The notes under the pieces: model-generated
What the model was told of the DNA's origin: nothing
The model's database searches: none
The model's input: the letters and a program-made list of their open reading frames with translations, nothing else
In this document: one piece after another, positions 1 through 5,162 of the stretch
How positions within the stretch are numbered: position 1 is the stretch's first letter
Layout: each line of letters starts with the position of its first letter
Translations under genes and position numbers: made by a program
Assembly (NCBI GenBank): GCA_900753295.1
Contig: CAADYQ010000027.1
Span: forward strand, 1 to 5,446
Direction: 5' to 3'
Origin: Clostridia bacterium
GTDB lineage: Bacteria > Bacillota > Clostridia > Oscillospirales > CAG-272
DNA length: 5,446 nucleotides

Positions 1-112
1 CGAGCACGGCGGAGGTCCCGATGGTCGCCACGGCGGTCTGTGCCACCGTCTTCACGGCGCGTATGCCGGCTGCCTTCAGCCAGCGGAGGAGCTTTTCTTT
101 CTTCATCTTCAT
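1..112 (-). CDS. Phage holin, r1t-like family (partial, N-terminus only)
   Basis: This is the first 37 codons of a minus-strand gene that leaves the window at its left edge. The translation contains WLKAAGIRAVKTVAQTAVAT followed by IGTSAVL, which I recognise as the N-terminal pattern of small holins related to the Lactococcus phage r1t holin. Such holins form lesions in the cytoplasmic membrane and release or activate the endolysin at the end of the lytic cycle. Two ATGs six bases apart (112 and 106) are both possible, because the leader has two AAAGG cores, each 7-8 bases from one of them. The gene starts 19 bases after the stop of the XhlA-like gene, and the upstream endolysin completes a normal lysis cassette. 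The rest of the protein, including the second membrane segment, is not visible. Confidence 0.72.
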   Translation of the reverse strand, partial: MKMKKEKLLRWLKAAGIRAVKTVAQTAVATIGTSAVL

Positions 113-131
113 TACCTTTCCTTTCCGGGGA

Positions 132-428
132 TCACATCCCCAAGTGCGCAAGTATGTACGCCGCGAGCCCGGCGGCGAGGGCAAGTATGATCTTGTCCAC
201 TACCATCTCCCAGCGGCGCGCGGGCTTGGCGGCAAGGCTCTTGACGTCGGTCTTTATCTCCTTGATGTCCACGTCCATCGTGTCCTGCCGCTGCGCGATC
301 AGGGCGATGGTGTTCAGCATCCGGTCGTTCTCCGCCTGGTGGCGCTCGAGCGCGTCTATGCGGTGCGTGTTCGACCGCGACCGGCTGTCCACGGCTTCGA
401 GCTTTACGGCGATGTCTTCGGTCTCCAT
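132..428 (-). CDS. XhlA-like phage lysis-accessory protein, coiled coil plus C-terminal membrane segment
   Basis: This 98-residue protein starts METEDIAVKLEAVD. Residues about 5-65 are charged and heptad-like (KLEAVDSRSRSNTHRIDALE, then DIKEIKTDVKSL), suggesting a coiled coil. Residues about 75-97 (MVVDKIILALAAGLAAYILA) form one hydrophobic span close to the C-terminus. This layout, between an endolysin and a holin, matches the haemolysin XhlA family of phage lysis proteins. In PBSX of Bacillus subtilis, XhlA is a membrane-associated partner of the holin XhlB. The start has a strong GGAGG 7 bases upstream, and this site contains the stop codon of the endolysin gene, so the two are likely translationally coupled. 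XhlA membership rests on architecture and position and is less certain than the general role. Confidence 0.75.
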   Translation of the reverse strand: METEDIAVKLEAVDSRSRSNTHRIDALERHQAENDRMLNTIALIAQRQDTMDVDIKEIKTDVKSLAAKPARRWEMVVDKIILALAAGLAAYILAHLGM

Positions 429-432
429 CCTC

Positions 433-440
433 TCACCTCC
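433..440 (-). promoter_or_regulatory. Ribosome binding site of the XhlA-like gene, overlapping the endolysin stop
   Basis: On the minus strand the sequence reads GGAGGTGA, seven bases before ATG 428. The TGA inside it (433-435) is the endolysin stop codon, so a ribosome finishing the endolysin sits directly on the next initiation site. This supports the start at 428 and coupled expression of the lysis genes. Confidence 0.8.
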
Positions 441-1347
441 GTGGGATGATCAGCACGTCGCCGGGATAGATCGCCGCCTCGGTCATGCCGTTGGCTTTCA
501 CGATCTCACCGTAGCGGATGCCCGCGCCGAGATATTCCTTTGCGATGCGCCAGAGGCTGTCGCCGGGCTTGACCGTGTAGGTCACAGCCTCGGCACCCGG
601 TATGGTCAGCCGCTGTCCGGGGTAGATGAGGCTCGGGTCTATGATGCCGTTCGCGGTCACGAGCGTGCGCCAGTCCACGCCGAAGCGCGCGCCGATGCCG
701 GAGAGCGTGTCACCCGCACGGACGGTGTATACCGTCCCGCCATGCGCCGGGTCGGGTGTGGGAGCTGGCACGACATTGCCGAGCTTTGCCGCTACGTCAC
801 GGCGGAAGCCGTCCATGGTCTTGTCCATGCCGAGCTGACGCCAGAGATGCTCCGGATCGCCGTGGTTTGACGCGATGCCGCGCGCGTGACCCTCGGCATG
901 ACCGATGATCACGCCGTCAGCCGTCGGGTCAAGACCGAACTTGTCGCAGAGATAAGCGAACAGCTCGACCGCCGCATTGTATGTACGCAGGGCGCAGGCG
1001 ACCGCCGCCGGGCGGTCGGCATCCTTGATGGTGAACGTCGCGCTTGACGGCTTGTAGCGGATGCAGTCCGGTTCGCCCATTTCGACGCCGATGTGGGTGA
1101 GATTCGCCGCGCCGCCCGCGTGCCATCCGCAGATGTCCCACGGCAGGAACTGCCACACGTCGCCGGTCAGCCCGTCGATGAACCCGTGCACCGCGACCTC
1201 CTTCGCGGGATCGTTCCACCCGCGGGCGAATACCTCGGAGCGCGGCTGCGGCGTGCCGATAGAGTGCAGCATAAGAGCGCGCACCTTCATTGGCTGTGCG
1301 ATCCGGTAGCAGGTGTTTTCCGTGAGCATGGCTTGTGTTATTTTCAT
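433..1347 (-). CDS. Endolysin: N-acetylmuramoyl-L-alanine amidase with two LysM domains
   Basis: This 304-residue protein probably cleaves the amide bond between N-acetylmuramic acid and L-alanine in host peptidoglycan. Residues about 18-185 are a type 2 amidase (PGRP-like) domain. LMLHSIG carries a candidate zinc ligand (H28), ICGWHAGG (H76) and HIGVEMG line the substrate groove, and GHAEGHARGIASNHGDPEHL holds H150, H154 and H162 with the DP motif. A Pro-rich linker (193-202) leads to two LysM repeats (about 206-250 and 256-302), each opening with YTV..GD.L/S and closing with YPG..L.IP, which would anchor the enzyme to the cell-wall glycan. I start at ATG 1347 (MKITQAM) because AAAGGACGG lies 9-12 bases upstream. 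The open frame extends to 1413, but that extension looks non-coding and has no good site. No signal peptide is seen, so export would depend on the holin. Confidence 0.93.
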   Translation of the reverse strand: MKITQAMLTENTCYRIAQPMKVRALMLHSIGTPQPRSEVFARGWNDPAKEVAVHGFIDGLTGDVWQFLPWDICGWHAGGAANLTHIGVEMGEPDCIRYKPSSATFTIKDADRPAAVACALRTYNAAVELFAYLCDKFGLDPTADGVIIGHAEGHARGIASNHGDPEHLWRQLGMDKTMDGFRRDVAAKLGNVVPAPTPDPAHGGTVYTVRAGDTLSGIGARFGVDWRTLVTANGIIDPSLIYPGQRLTIPGAEAVTYTVKPGDSLWRIAKEYLGAGIRYGEIVKANGMTEAAIYPGDVLIIPRR

Positions 1348-1419
1348 AATGATGTACCGTCCTTTGCTTTTGATACTGTACCTTTTACTGCCAGTATATT
1401 CCGCGCGGAGCACATCTGC
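1348..1419 (-). other. 72-base spacer between tail-like gene and endolysin, with inverted repeat
   Basis: The spacer holds ATACTG (1373-1378) and CAGTAT (1392-1397), a 6-bp inverted repeat with a 13-base loop, plus the short palindrome CCGCGCGG (1401-1408). I see no T-tract that would make it a terminator and no clear -35/-10 pair on the minus strand. It could be a leader hairpin or a weak operator, but no function is assigned. Confidence 0.35.
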
Positions 1420-2037
1420 TTACTGCGATACATGCCGTTCTCCTTTTGCGGGAGCGGCATACAGCTCTGCGGCGGCGGTCCGTGCCGCTTCTGCGGCGCT
1501 GTTGGCGGAGCTTGCCGCCATTCCCGCCCTTGCCGCGGCATATGCGGCGCTCTCCTTGGCTCTTTCCACGCTGTCGGCGGCTTCGTTGGCGCGTGCGGTG
1601 GCGGAACGCGCAGCCGCTGCTGCGCTGTTTGCATCCTTTGCGGCGGTTTCTGCCGCTTCAAGATATGCGGTGAGCCGTCCGCTAGCGTTACCGTCGGCGG
1701 CAAGCGCACCTTCGGCGCGCGTGCATATCGACGGGATCACCGTCACGGGCAGCCCCACCGTTGCAAGCGCGGGACCGTCGCCTGCGATCACGCCAAGCTC
1801 AAACGTTCCGGGACGCGATATGCGCGGCAGACCGCACTCGGTGGCGCTGTCGGCGAGAGTAACGGAGTAAAGCGCGTCCCCGTCCGACAAAAGCACGGTT
1901 TTGTCGGCATATGCGTTCCACTCGGCGGAAAATTTAAAACGCAGGCGATAGTCGCTGTTGCAGCAAACTATTCCGTGCGCGGCGCCACCGGCGCTCGGCA
2001 GCTTGCCGGAAACCTCGATATCAATGTAGTTCGCCAT
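1420..2037 (-). CDS. Phage tail/baseplate-associated protein with alanine-rich coiled-coil C-terminus
   Basis: This 205-residue protein starts MANYIDIEVSGKLPSAGG. Residues about 1-105 look like one compact beta-rich domain (DYRLRFKFSAEWNAYADKTV, then a PGTFELGVIAGDG strand pattern). I have an impression of similar domains beside endolysins in clostridial prophages but cannot name a family. Residues about 110-195 are dominated by alanine with regularly spaced charged residues, with no proline or strong hydrophobic stretch, suggesting a long helical coiled coil. A trimeric tail-fibre, baseplate or scaffold part would fit. The start at 2037 is chosen because AAAGG lies 10 bases upstream and the sequence before it in this frame is Arg/Pro-rich and unlikely to be coding. 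It precedes the endolysin on the same strand, the usual position of a distal tail gene. A hypothetical phage protein is the conservative call. Confidence 0.68.
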   Translation of the reverse strand: MANYIDIEVSGKLPSAGGAAHGIVCCNSDYRLRFKFSAEWNAYADKTVLLSDGDALYSVTLADSATECGLPRISRPGTFELGVIAGDGPALATVGLPVTVIPSICTRAEGALAADGNASGRLTAYLEAAETAAKDANSAAAAARSATARANEAADSVERAKESAAYAAARAGMAASSANSAAEAARTAAAELYAAPAKGERHVSQ

Positions 2038-2044
2038 TTTATAG

Positions 2045-2165
2045 TTACCTTTCGTATGTTTTTTGGCGGGACCGCTTTGGCGCGCAGTCCCGCCCTGCTT
2101 CAAAATTATATACCGCCGCGCCGTTCGCGGTGGTCTCAATACGTCTCACCCCGTATCCATGCGGG
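2045..2165 (-). pseudogene. Possible C-terminal remnant of an upstream phage gene
   Basis: On the minus strand, one frame ends at TAA 2045-2047, inside the AAAGGTAA ribosome binding site of the tail-like gene. This repeats the stop-in-RBS arrangement seen between the endolysin and the XhlA-like gene. The last residues (VRRIETTANGAAVYNFEAG followed by a basic tail) have a plausible protein composition. No start codon with a binding site is seen, and further upstream the frame enters the rightward promoter, where it cannot be the original gene. If real, this is the end of a gene whose remainder was lost at the junction. It could equally be a chance open frame. Confidence 0.25.
2065..2094 (-). 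other. Strong leader hairpin upstream of the tail-like gene
   Basis: GGCGGGAC (2065-2072) and GTCCCGCC (2087-2094) are perfect 8-bp arms. Inside them CGC/GCG (2073-2075 with 2080-2082) can extend the stem past a 4-base bulge. On the minus-strand transcript it lies just before the ribosome binding site and is followed by A residues, not U, so it is not an intrinsic terminator in that direction. On the plus strand the T run precedes the stem, so it is not one there either. Confidence 0.5.
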
Positions 2166-2172
2166 ATTTTTT
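2150..2172 (+). terminator. Short terminator-like hairpin pointing right, without a gene to serve
   Basis: CCCGTA (2150-2155) pairs with TGCGGG (2160-2165) around the loop TCCA, with one T-G wobble. It is followed by A and six T residues (2167-2172). This is a compact rho-independent terminator form on the plus strand. All genes to the left are on the minus strand, so it would only stop antisense transcription or serve a gene no longer present. Confidence 0.45.
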
Positions 2173-2211
2173 GCCGATGCGTGCAAATCAGGCTGAATAA
2201 TATGAATTTTC

Positions 2212-2240
2212 TTGACAGCGCCCATAAGGTGTGATATAAT
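2212..2240 (+). promoter_or_regulatory. Consensus sigma-A promoter of the peptidase/cps/udg operon
   Basis: TTGACA (2212-2217) and TATAAT (2235-2240) are separated by exactly 17 bases. Both hexamers match the housekeeping consensus completely, and TG at 2232-2233 adds an extended -10. The stretch before it (about 2195-2211) is AT-rich and could act as an UP element. Transcription would start near 2247, giving an untranslated leader of about 80 bases. Such a strong promoter implies high or constitutive expression unless a regulator binds over it, and I see no clear operator palindrome on it. Confidence 0.9.
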
Positions 2241-2257
2241 GATAATGTATTTTTTGT

Positions 2258-2294
2258 CGGCACATGACAGCGCCTGCCGGATGCGCACGCATCC
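2258..2294 (+). other. Structured 5' leader of the operon
   Basis: The leader contains GGATGC (2279-2284) and GCATCC (2289-2294), a 6-bp hairpin with loop GCAC. An overlapping alternative pairs CGGCA (2258-2262) with TGCCG (2275-2279). A run of six T residues (2250-2255) lies just after the predicted transcription start. No riboswitch class is recognised and there is no terminator ahead of the start codon. The hairpin ends 34 bases before the ATG, so it leaves the ribosome binding site free. Confidence 0.45.
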
Positions 2295-2328
2295 TGTCGC
2301 GCAGCTTCCGAAAGTGAGGAAAACCCGC

Positions 2329-2844
2329 ATGGATGACGAAATATCACGCCGCGGCGCCGCACCCGGAACGCCGGCACAGGACGGCGTTCATATAGTCGGT
2401 GCCGAGGATTTCATGCCCGTGGCAGCCGAACTCGTCAGCGGCGGCGCCTCGGTGCCGCTCGTGGTGAGCGGCAGCAGCATGGAGCCCTTCCTGCGCGACG
2501 GCAGGGATACCGTTATCCTCACCTCTCCTACCTCAGCCGCACCGCGGCGCGGGGATATAATTCTGTTCACCCGCCAAGACGGGAGCTACGTGCTCCACCG
2601 CGTCTGCCGCGTTACGCCGGAGGCGCTGTGGTTCGTCGGCGACGCGCAGTCCTTCATCGAAGGACCTATCCCGCGCGAAAGTCTTGTCGCCTCTGTGCGC
2701 ACGGTGATACGCCGCGGCAGGGTAATAGGACCGCGCTCTCCGGTATGGATATATCACTCGGCACGGCGAGCCGTCAAAACGCACAAAATGCGCCTGCGGG
2801 CGATCCTTAGCGCTCTTGTGAAACGAAAGGAAAAAGAAAAATGA
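2329..2844 (+). CDS. S24/S26-family serine peptidase, signal-peptidase-like (Ser-His dyad), soluble form
   Basis: This 171-residue protein has the core of a type I signal peptidase-like enzyme. VVSGSSMEP (45-53) holds the nucleophile Ser50. GDIILF (75-80) and YVLHRV (87-92) follow, with His90 where bacterial LepB enzymes carry Lys, and then GDAQSF (104-109) as the GD box. The His in place of Lys is the pattern of the ER/SipW-like S26B group. Unlike those enzymes, I see no clear membrane segment. The N-terminus is polar and the C-terminus (about 146-171) is strongly basic and could bind membrane or nucleic acid. ATG 2329 is chosen because GAGG lies 9 bases upstream; an earlier ATG at 2212 lies inside the promoter. 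The stop overlaps the next start as ATGA. Its substrate is unknown. Processing or regulation of the exopolysaccharide machinery is an inference from the operon. Confidence 0.8.
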   Translation: MDDEISRRGAAPGTPAQDGVHIVGAEDFMPVAAELVSGGASVPLVVSGSSMEPFLRDGRDTVILTSPTSAAPRRGDIILFTRQDGSYVLHRVCRVTPEALWFVGDAQSFIEGPIPRESLVASVRTVIRRGRVIGPRSPVWIYHSARRAVKTHKMRLRAILSALVKRKEKEK

Positions 2845-3602
2845 ACGAACCCATCGATCTCAAAGCAATGGCTCTTCTGCTTCTGCGCCATGCGTGGATA
2901 ATCCTCCTTGCTTTTTTGCTTTGCTTCATTCTCACATATTTTGCGGTGGAAAGACCCAAGGTGCCGGTTTACTCCGCTACCGCGACCATGTATGTGTCGC
3001 CCGGATCGTCCACATATTACTCCTCGGGCAACCAACTCAACGCGCAGGCGCTTATAAATGTCTGCAACGTCATAGTCAAGTCCAACCGCGCGCTGACGAG
3101 CGTAATGGATGAACTCGACACGCTTGACGGCACCGCCGATGGCGTATTTACCAGCGCGGTATCGGGCAGAAAATACACTGCCGCCGCGATAAAGGGAATG
3201 GTCAACCTCAGCTCGGTAAACAACACCGAGGTCATGGCTGTAAGGGTCACCTGCGGCGACGAGACCGATGCCATAACCATAGCCGACGCGATAGTGGATG
3301 TCGTTCCGCTCGTGGTCGAGGATATAATAAACAGCGGATACGCCAAAAAGGTGGACTCCGCGTACCGTTCGGGCACCGGCAATATGCCGGGACTTACCAA
3401 GCCTGCCGCGATAGGACTTGTCGCCGCCGCGCTTGTAAGCGGTATCATAATACTCATAAGCACATTTGACACGCGTATACACACCAAGGACGACATAACC
3501 GCCGTCTACAATGTTCCCATTATCGGCGAGATCCCCGATTTCTCCGGCAAAACAAACGAAAGGTACTACGCAAGATATGAGCATACTAAGTCTGATAAAT
3601 AA
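2841..3602 (+). CDS. cpsC: CpsC/Wzz-type polysaccharide co-polymerase, BY-kinase membrane adaptor
   Basis: This 253-residue protein would set capsule or exopolysaccharide chain length and anchor and activate the cytoplasmic tyrosine kinase encoded next. It has the family layout: a short cytoplasmic N-terminus with IDLKAMALLLLRHAW, a first membrane span (about 18-36), an extracellular Wzz domain beginning VYSATATMYVSP, a Pro-containing segment (MPGLTKP, about 182-188), and a second span (about 188-209). The cytoplasmic tail follows (DTRIHTKDDI, then YNVPIIGEIPDF). At about 250 residues it matches the small Gram-positive CpsC type rather than large Wzc fusions. Tyr242, Tyr243 and Tyr246 in the extreme C-terminus could be phosphorylated. 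The start overlaps the peptidase stop by four bases, with AAAGG 10 bases upstream. The 3' end overlaps the kinase gene by 26 bases, which fits an obligate pair. Confidence 0.92.
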   Translation: MNEPIDLKAMALLLLRHAWIILLAFLLCFILTYFAVERPKVPVYSATATMYVSPGSSTYYSSGNQLNAQALINVCNVIVKSNRALTSVMDELDTLDGTADGVFTSAVSGRKYTAAAIKGMVNLSSVNNTEVMAVRVTCGDETDAITIADAIVDVVPLVVEDIINSGYAKKVDSAYRSGTGNMPGLTKPAAIGLVAAALVSGIIILISTFDTRIHTKDDITAVYNVPIIGEIPDFSGKTNERYYARYEHTKSDK

Positions 3603-4389
3603 GAAAAAAAAGAAGGGGCGTCGCCCCGGCTCCGCAATGGTCATAGATTCGGACACCCCGTTTGCCGTGACCGAGGCGTACAAGACCCTGCGTACCAATA
3701 TTCAGTTTACGACTGCGGCTCTGGCGCCCGAAACGCCGCATAAAAACGCACTCGTGATATCAAGCCCGCTGCCCAGCGAGGGCAAGTCCACGACCGCCTC
3801 GAACCTCGGCGTCGTGTTTGCGCAGACGAATTCAAAGGTCCTTCTTATAGACGCCGACATGCGCAAGGCGGTGCAGCACCGCAACTTCAAGGTCGATAAC
3901 AAGGAGGGACTTTCCACCTGCCTTGTCAACCTTGACAGACTTGCCGATGCGGTCCACCATTCGGTAAGACCGGGCCTCGATCTGCTCACTGCGGGACCCA
4001 CTCCGCCCAACCCCTCCGAGCTTCTCAGTTCGCCCACCATGCAGCGCCTGCTCGACATCGTATGCAAGGTATACGATTACGTTATCATTGATACACCGCC
4101 GCTCACCGTGGTTTCCGATGCGCTCACATTTGCCGGCAACACGGCGGGACTTCTCATGGTCGTCCGTCCGGATGTATGCCGCCAGATAGACCTTCGCCGC
4201 AGTTTTGACAGCATTGAGCTTGCGGGAACGCATGTTCTCGGCGTTGTTATGTCCGATGTCCGTCAGAACGGCTCGGGATATTACAGCGGCTACCGTCGCT
4301 ACGGCAGATACGGCAAGTACGGATATTCAAAGTACGGTTACAGCTATTCGTCGTCCGATGCGGACCGCAAGTCGGGTGAAAAATCATGA
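3577..4389 (+). CDS. cpsD: CpsD/Wzc-type bacterial tyrosine kinase (BY-kinase) with Tyr-cluster tail
   Basis: This 270-residue cytoplasmic ATPase would autophosphorylate on C-terminal tyrosines and cycle with CpsC to control polysaccharide synthesis and export. A basic N-terminus (KKKKKGRR, 9-16) is followed by EAYKTLRTNIQF (33-44), the conserved oligomerisation/activation motif. Walker A is SSPLPSEGKSTT (62-73, Lys70), Walker A' is LLIDADMR (89-96), and Walker B is VIIDTPP (169-175). LTAGPTPPNPSELLSS (137-152) is also typical of the family. Residues 235-257 contain ten tyrosines alternating with Gly, Arg, Lys and Ser, the autophosphorylation cluster. The start at 3577 (MSILSL) fits the family length, though its AAAGG is 13 bases away and coupling from the overlapping cpsC gene probably helps. 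The stop overlaps the next start as ATGA. No CpsB-type phosphatase gene is seen in the window. Confidence 0.95.
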   Translation: MSILSLINKKKKKGRRPGSAMVIDSDTPFAVTEAYKTLRTNIQFTTAALAPETPHKNALVISSPLPSEGKSTTASNLGVVFAQTNSKVLLIDADMRKAVQHRNFKVDNKEGLSTCLVNLDRLADAVHHSVRPGLDLLTAGPTPPNPSELLSSPTMQRLLDIVCKVYDYVIIDTPPLTVVSDALTFAGNTAGLLMVVRPDVCRQIDLRRSFDSIELAGTHVLGVVMSDVRQNGSGYYSGYRRYGRYGKYGYSKYGYSYSSSDADRKSGEKS

Positions 4390-4946
4390 CAGGCGCCGAA
4401 AAAGAGCGGCTTTTTGGCGAGCTTGAGTCAAAATGCCGCGCCTGCACCGCCTGCGGACTTGCCGAGGGCCGCACCAACTGCGTTTTCGGCGTAGGGAACC
4501 GCGATGCCGCGCTCATGTTTGTGGGCGAGGCGCCCGGCGAGCAGGAGGACCTTCAGGGCATACCCTTTGTCGGGCGTGCCGGTCAGCTTCTCGACCGTTA
4601 TCTTTACGCCGTTGATATAAAGCGTGAGGATGTATACATCGCCAACATACTCAAGTGCCGTCCGCCCCACAATCGCGATCCGCTCCCGGCGGAGGAGGAT
4701 GCCTGCATAGGCTTTCTGCGCGAGCAGGTACGGCTTATCCGTCCGCGAGTTATCGTGTGTCTTGGCAGGATAGCCGCCATGCGGCTCATCAGTCCCGATT
4801 TCAAAATAACGCGCGACCACGGCAAGTGGTACGAGCGCGGGGATTTTCTCATGACGGCTGTTTACCATCCGGCTGCGCTTTTGCGCGATCCGCGCAAAAA
4901 GGACGACATGCTCGCCGATATGCGCTCTATTAAATCTAAACTTTAA
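4386..4946 (+). CDS. Family 4 uracil-DNA glycosylase (Fe-S type)
   Basis: This 186-residue enzyme would remove uracil from DNA, arising from cytosine deamination or dUTP incorporation, to start base-excision repair. The four likely [4Fe-4S] ligands are Cys17, Cys20, Cys91 (ILKCRPP) and Cys107. The 16-residue spacing between the last two agrees with my recollection of the Thermus family 4 enzyme. Motif A is VGEAPGEQED (46-55), and FVGRAGQLLD (61-70) follows. The second active-site motif is VYHPAALLR (159-167). The length is normal for the family and no catalytic feature is missing. The ATG overlaps the kinase stop (ATGA) and has only a weak GGGTG nearby, so translation probably depends on coupling. 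Its place at the end of a tyrosine-kinase operon has no obvious pathway logic. Regulation by phosphorylation or simple co-transcription are both possible. Confidence 0.95.
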   Translation: MTGAEKERLFGELESKCRACTACGLAEGRTNCVFGVGNRDAALMFVGEAPGEQEDLQGIPFVGRAGQLLDRYLYAVDIKREDVYIANILKCRPPHNRDPLPAEEDACIGFLREQVRLIRPRVIVCLGRIAAMRLISPDFKITRDHGKWYERGDFLMTAVYHPAALLRDPRKKDDMLADMRSIKSKL

Positions 4947-5064
4947 CCTCGAGTGGCGTTGCTTCAGATTCTGAACTTCATACCCCGAGGGTGAAGCAAG
5001 TTCAAATTCATATCTACTACACGGCTTTAGTTACATCTGAACATGAAGTAACTTGTCAATGAAA
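4947..5064. other. Operon 3' trailer with overlapping inverted and direct repeats
   Basis: This non-coding stretch separates the glycosylase stop from the terminator. TTGCTTCA (4959-4966) is repeated inverted as TGAAGCAA (4992-4999). TTCAGA-T-TCTGAA (4963-4975) is a near-continuous palindrome. AGTTAC (5029-5034) pairs with GTAACT (5048-5053). TCTGAAC occurs at 4969-4975 and 5036-5042. It could be folded mRNA trailer or worn mobile-element ends. I see no gene in it. Confidence 0.5.
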
Positions 5065-5106
5065 AGAGAGCAGATTTTTGTCTGCTCTCTATATATTTAG
5101 TTTTTA
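5065..5106 (+). terminator. Intrinsic terminator of the peptidase/cps/udg operon
   Basis: AGAGAGCAGA (5065-5074) pairs perfectly with TCTGCTCTCT (5081-5090) around a 6-base loop. An AT-rich tail with T runs follows (TATATATTTAGTTTTT, about 5090-5105). It lies about 120 bases past the glycosylase stop and is the first strong terminator after the operon. The stem is nearly symmetric and preceded by A residues, so it may also stop leftward transcription. Confidence 0.87.
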
Positions 5107-5122
5107 CAAAAATAATAATGAA

Positions 5123-5142
5123 GATTTTGCTTACGCAAAATC
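5123..5142. repeat. Perfect 8-bp hairpin with TTAC loop
   Basis: GATTTTGC (5123-5130) and GCAAAATC (5135-5142) are exact inverted repeats around a 4-base loop. There is no T-tract on either side, so it is probably part of the repeat region rather than a terminator. Confidence 0.55.
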
Positions 5143-5162
5143 CATTAATATCCTCCTCATCC

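Noticed and set aside
1348..1413. 22-residue N-terminal extension of the endolysin
   Set aside because: No ribosome binding site, non-protein-like sequence, and the family domain begins naturally after MKITQ.
2065..2094. Intrinsic terminator
   Set aside because: The T run lies before the stem on the plus strand, and the minus-strand transcript has A residues after it. Neither direction has the required U tract.
2104..2109. Minus-strand -10 box TATAAT as promoter for the phage module
   Set aside because: The nearest TTGAGA is 23 bases upstream, too far for a normal spacer, and no other -35 is evident. Transcription may come from elsewhere or from this weak site.
40..2196. Long plus-strand open frames opposite the phage genes
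   Set aside because: They mirror recognisable minus-strand genes, are rich in Arg/Cys/Gly/Pro typical of antisense GC-rich frames, and lack ribosome binding sites.
2212..2328. Upstream ATG extension of the peptidase gene
   Set aside because: The ATG at 2212 lies within the -35 hexamer, upstream of the predicted transcription start. The ATG at 2281 lacks a binding site and sits in a hairpin.
2754..3698. A 314-residue minus-strand open frame opposite the CpsC gene
   Set aside because: It is antisense to a clear CpsC and the start of CpsD, has no recognisable domain, and no binding site. It is a shadow of biased codon use.
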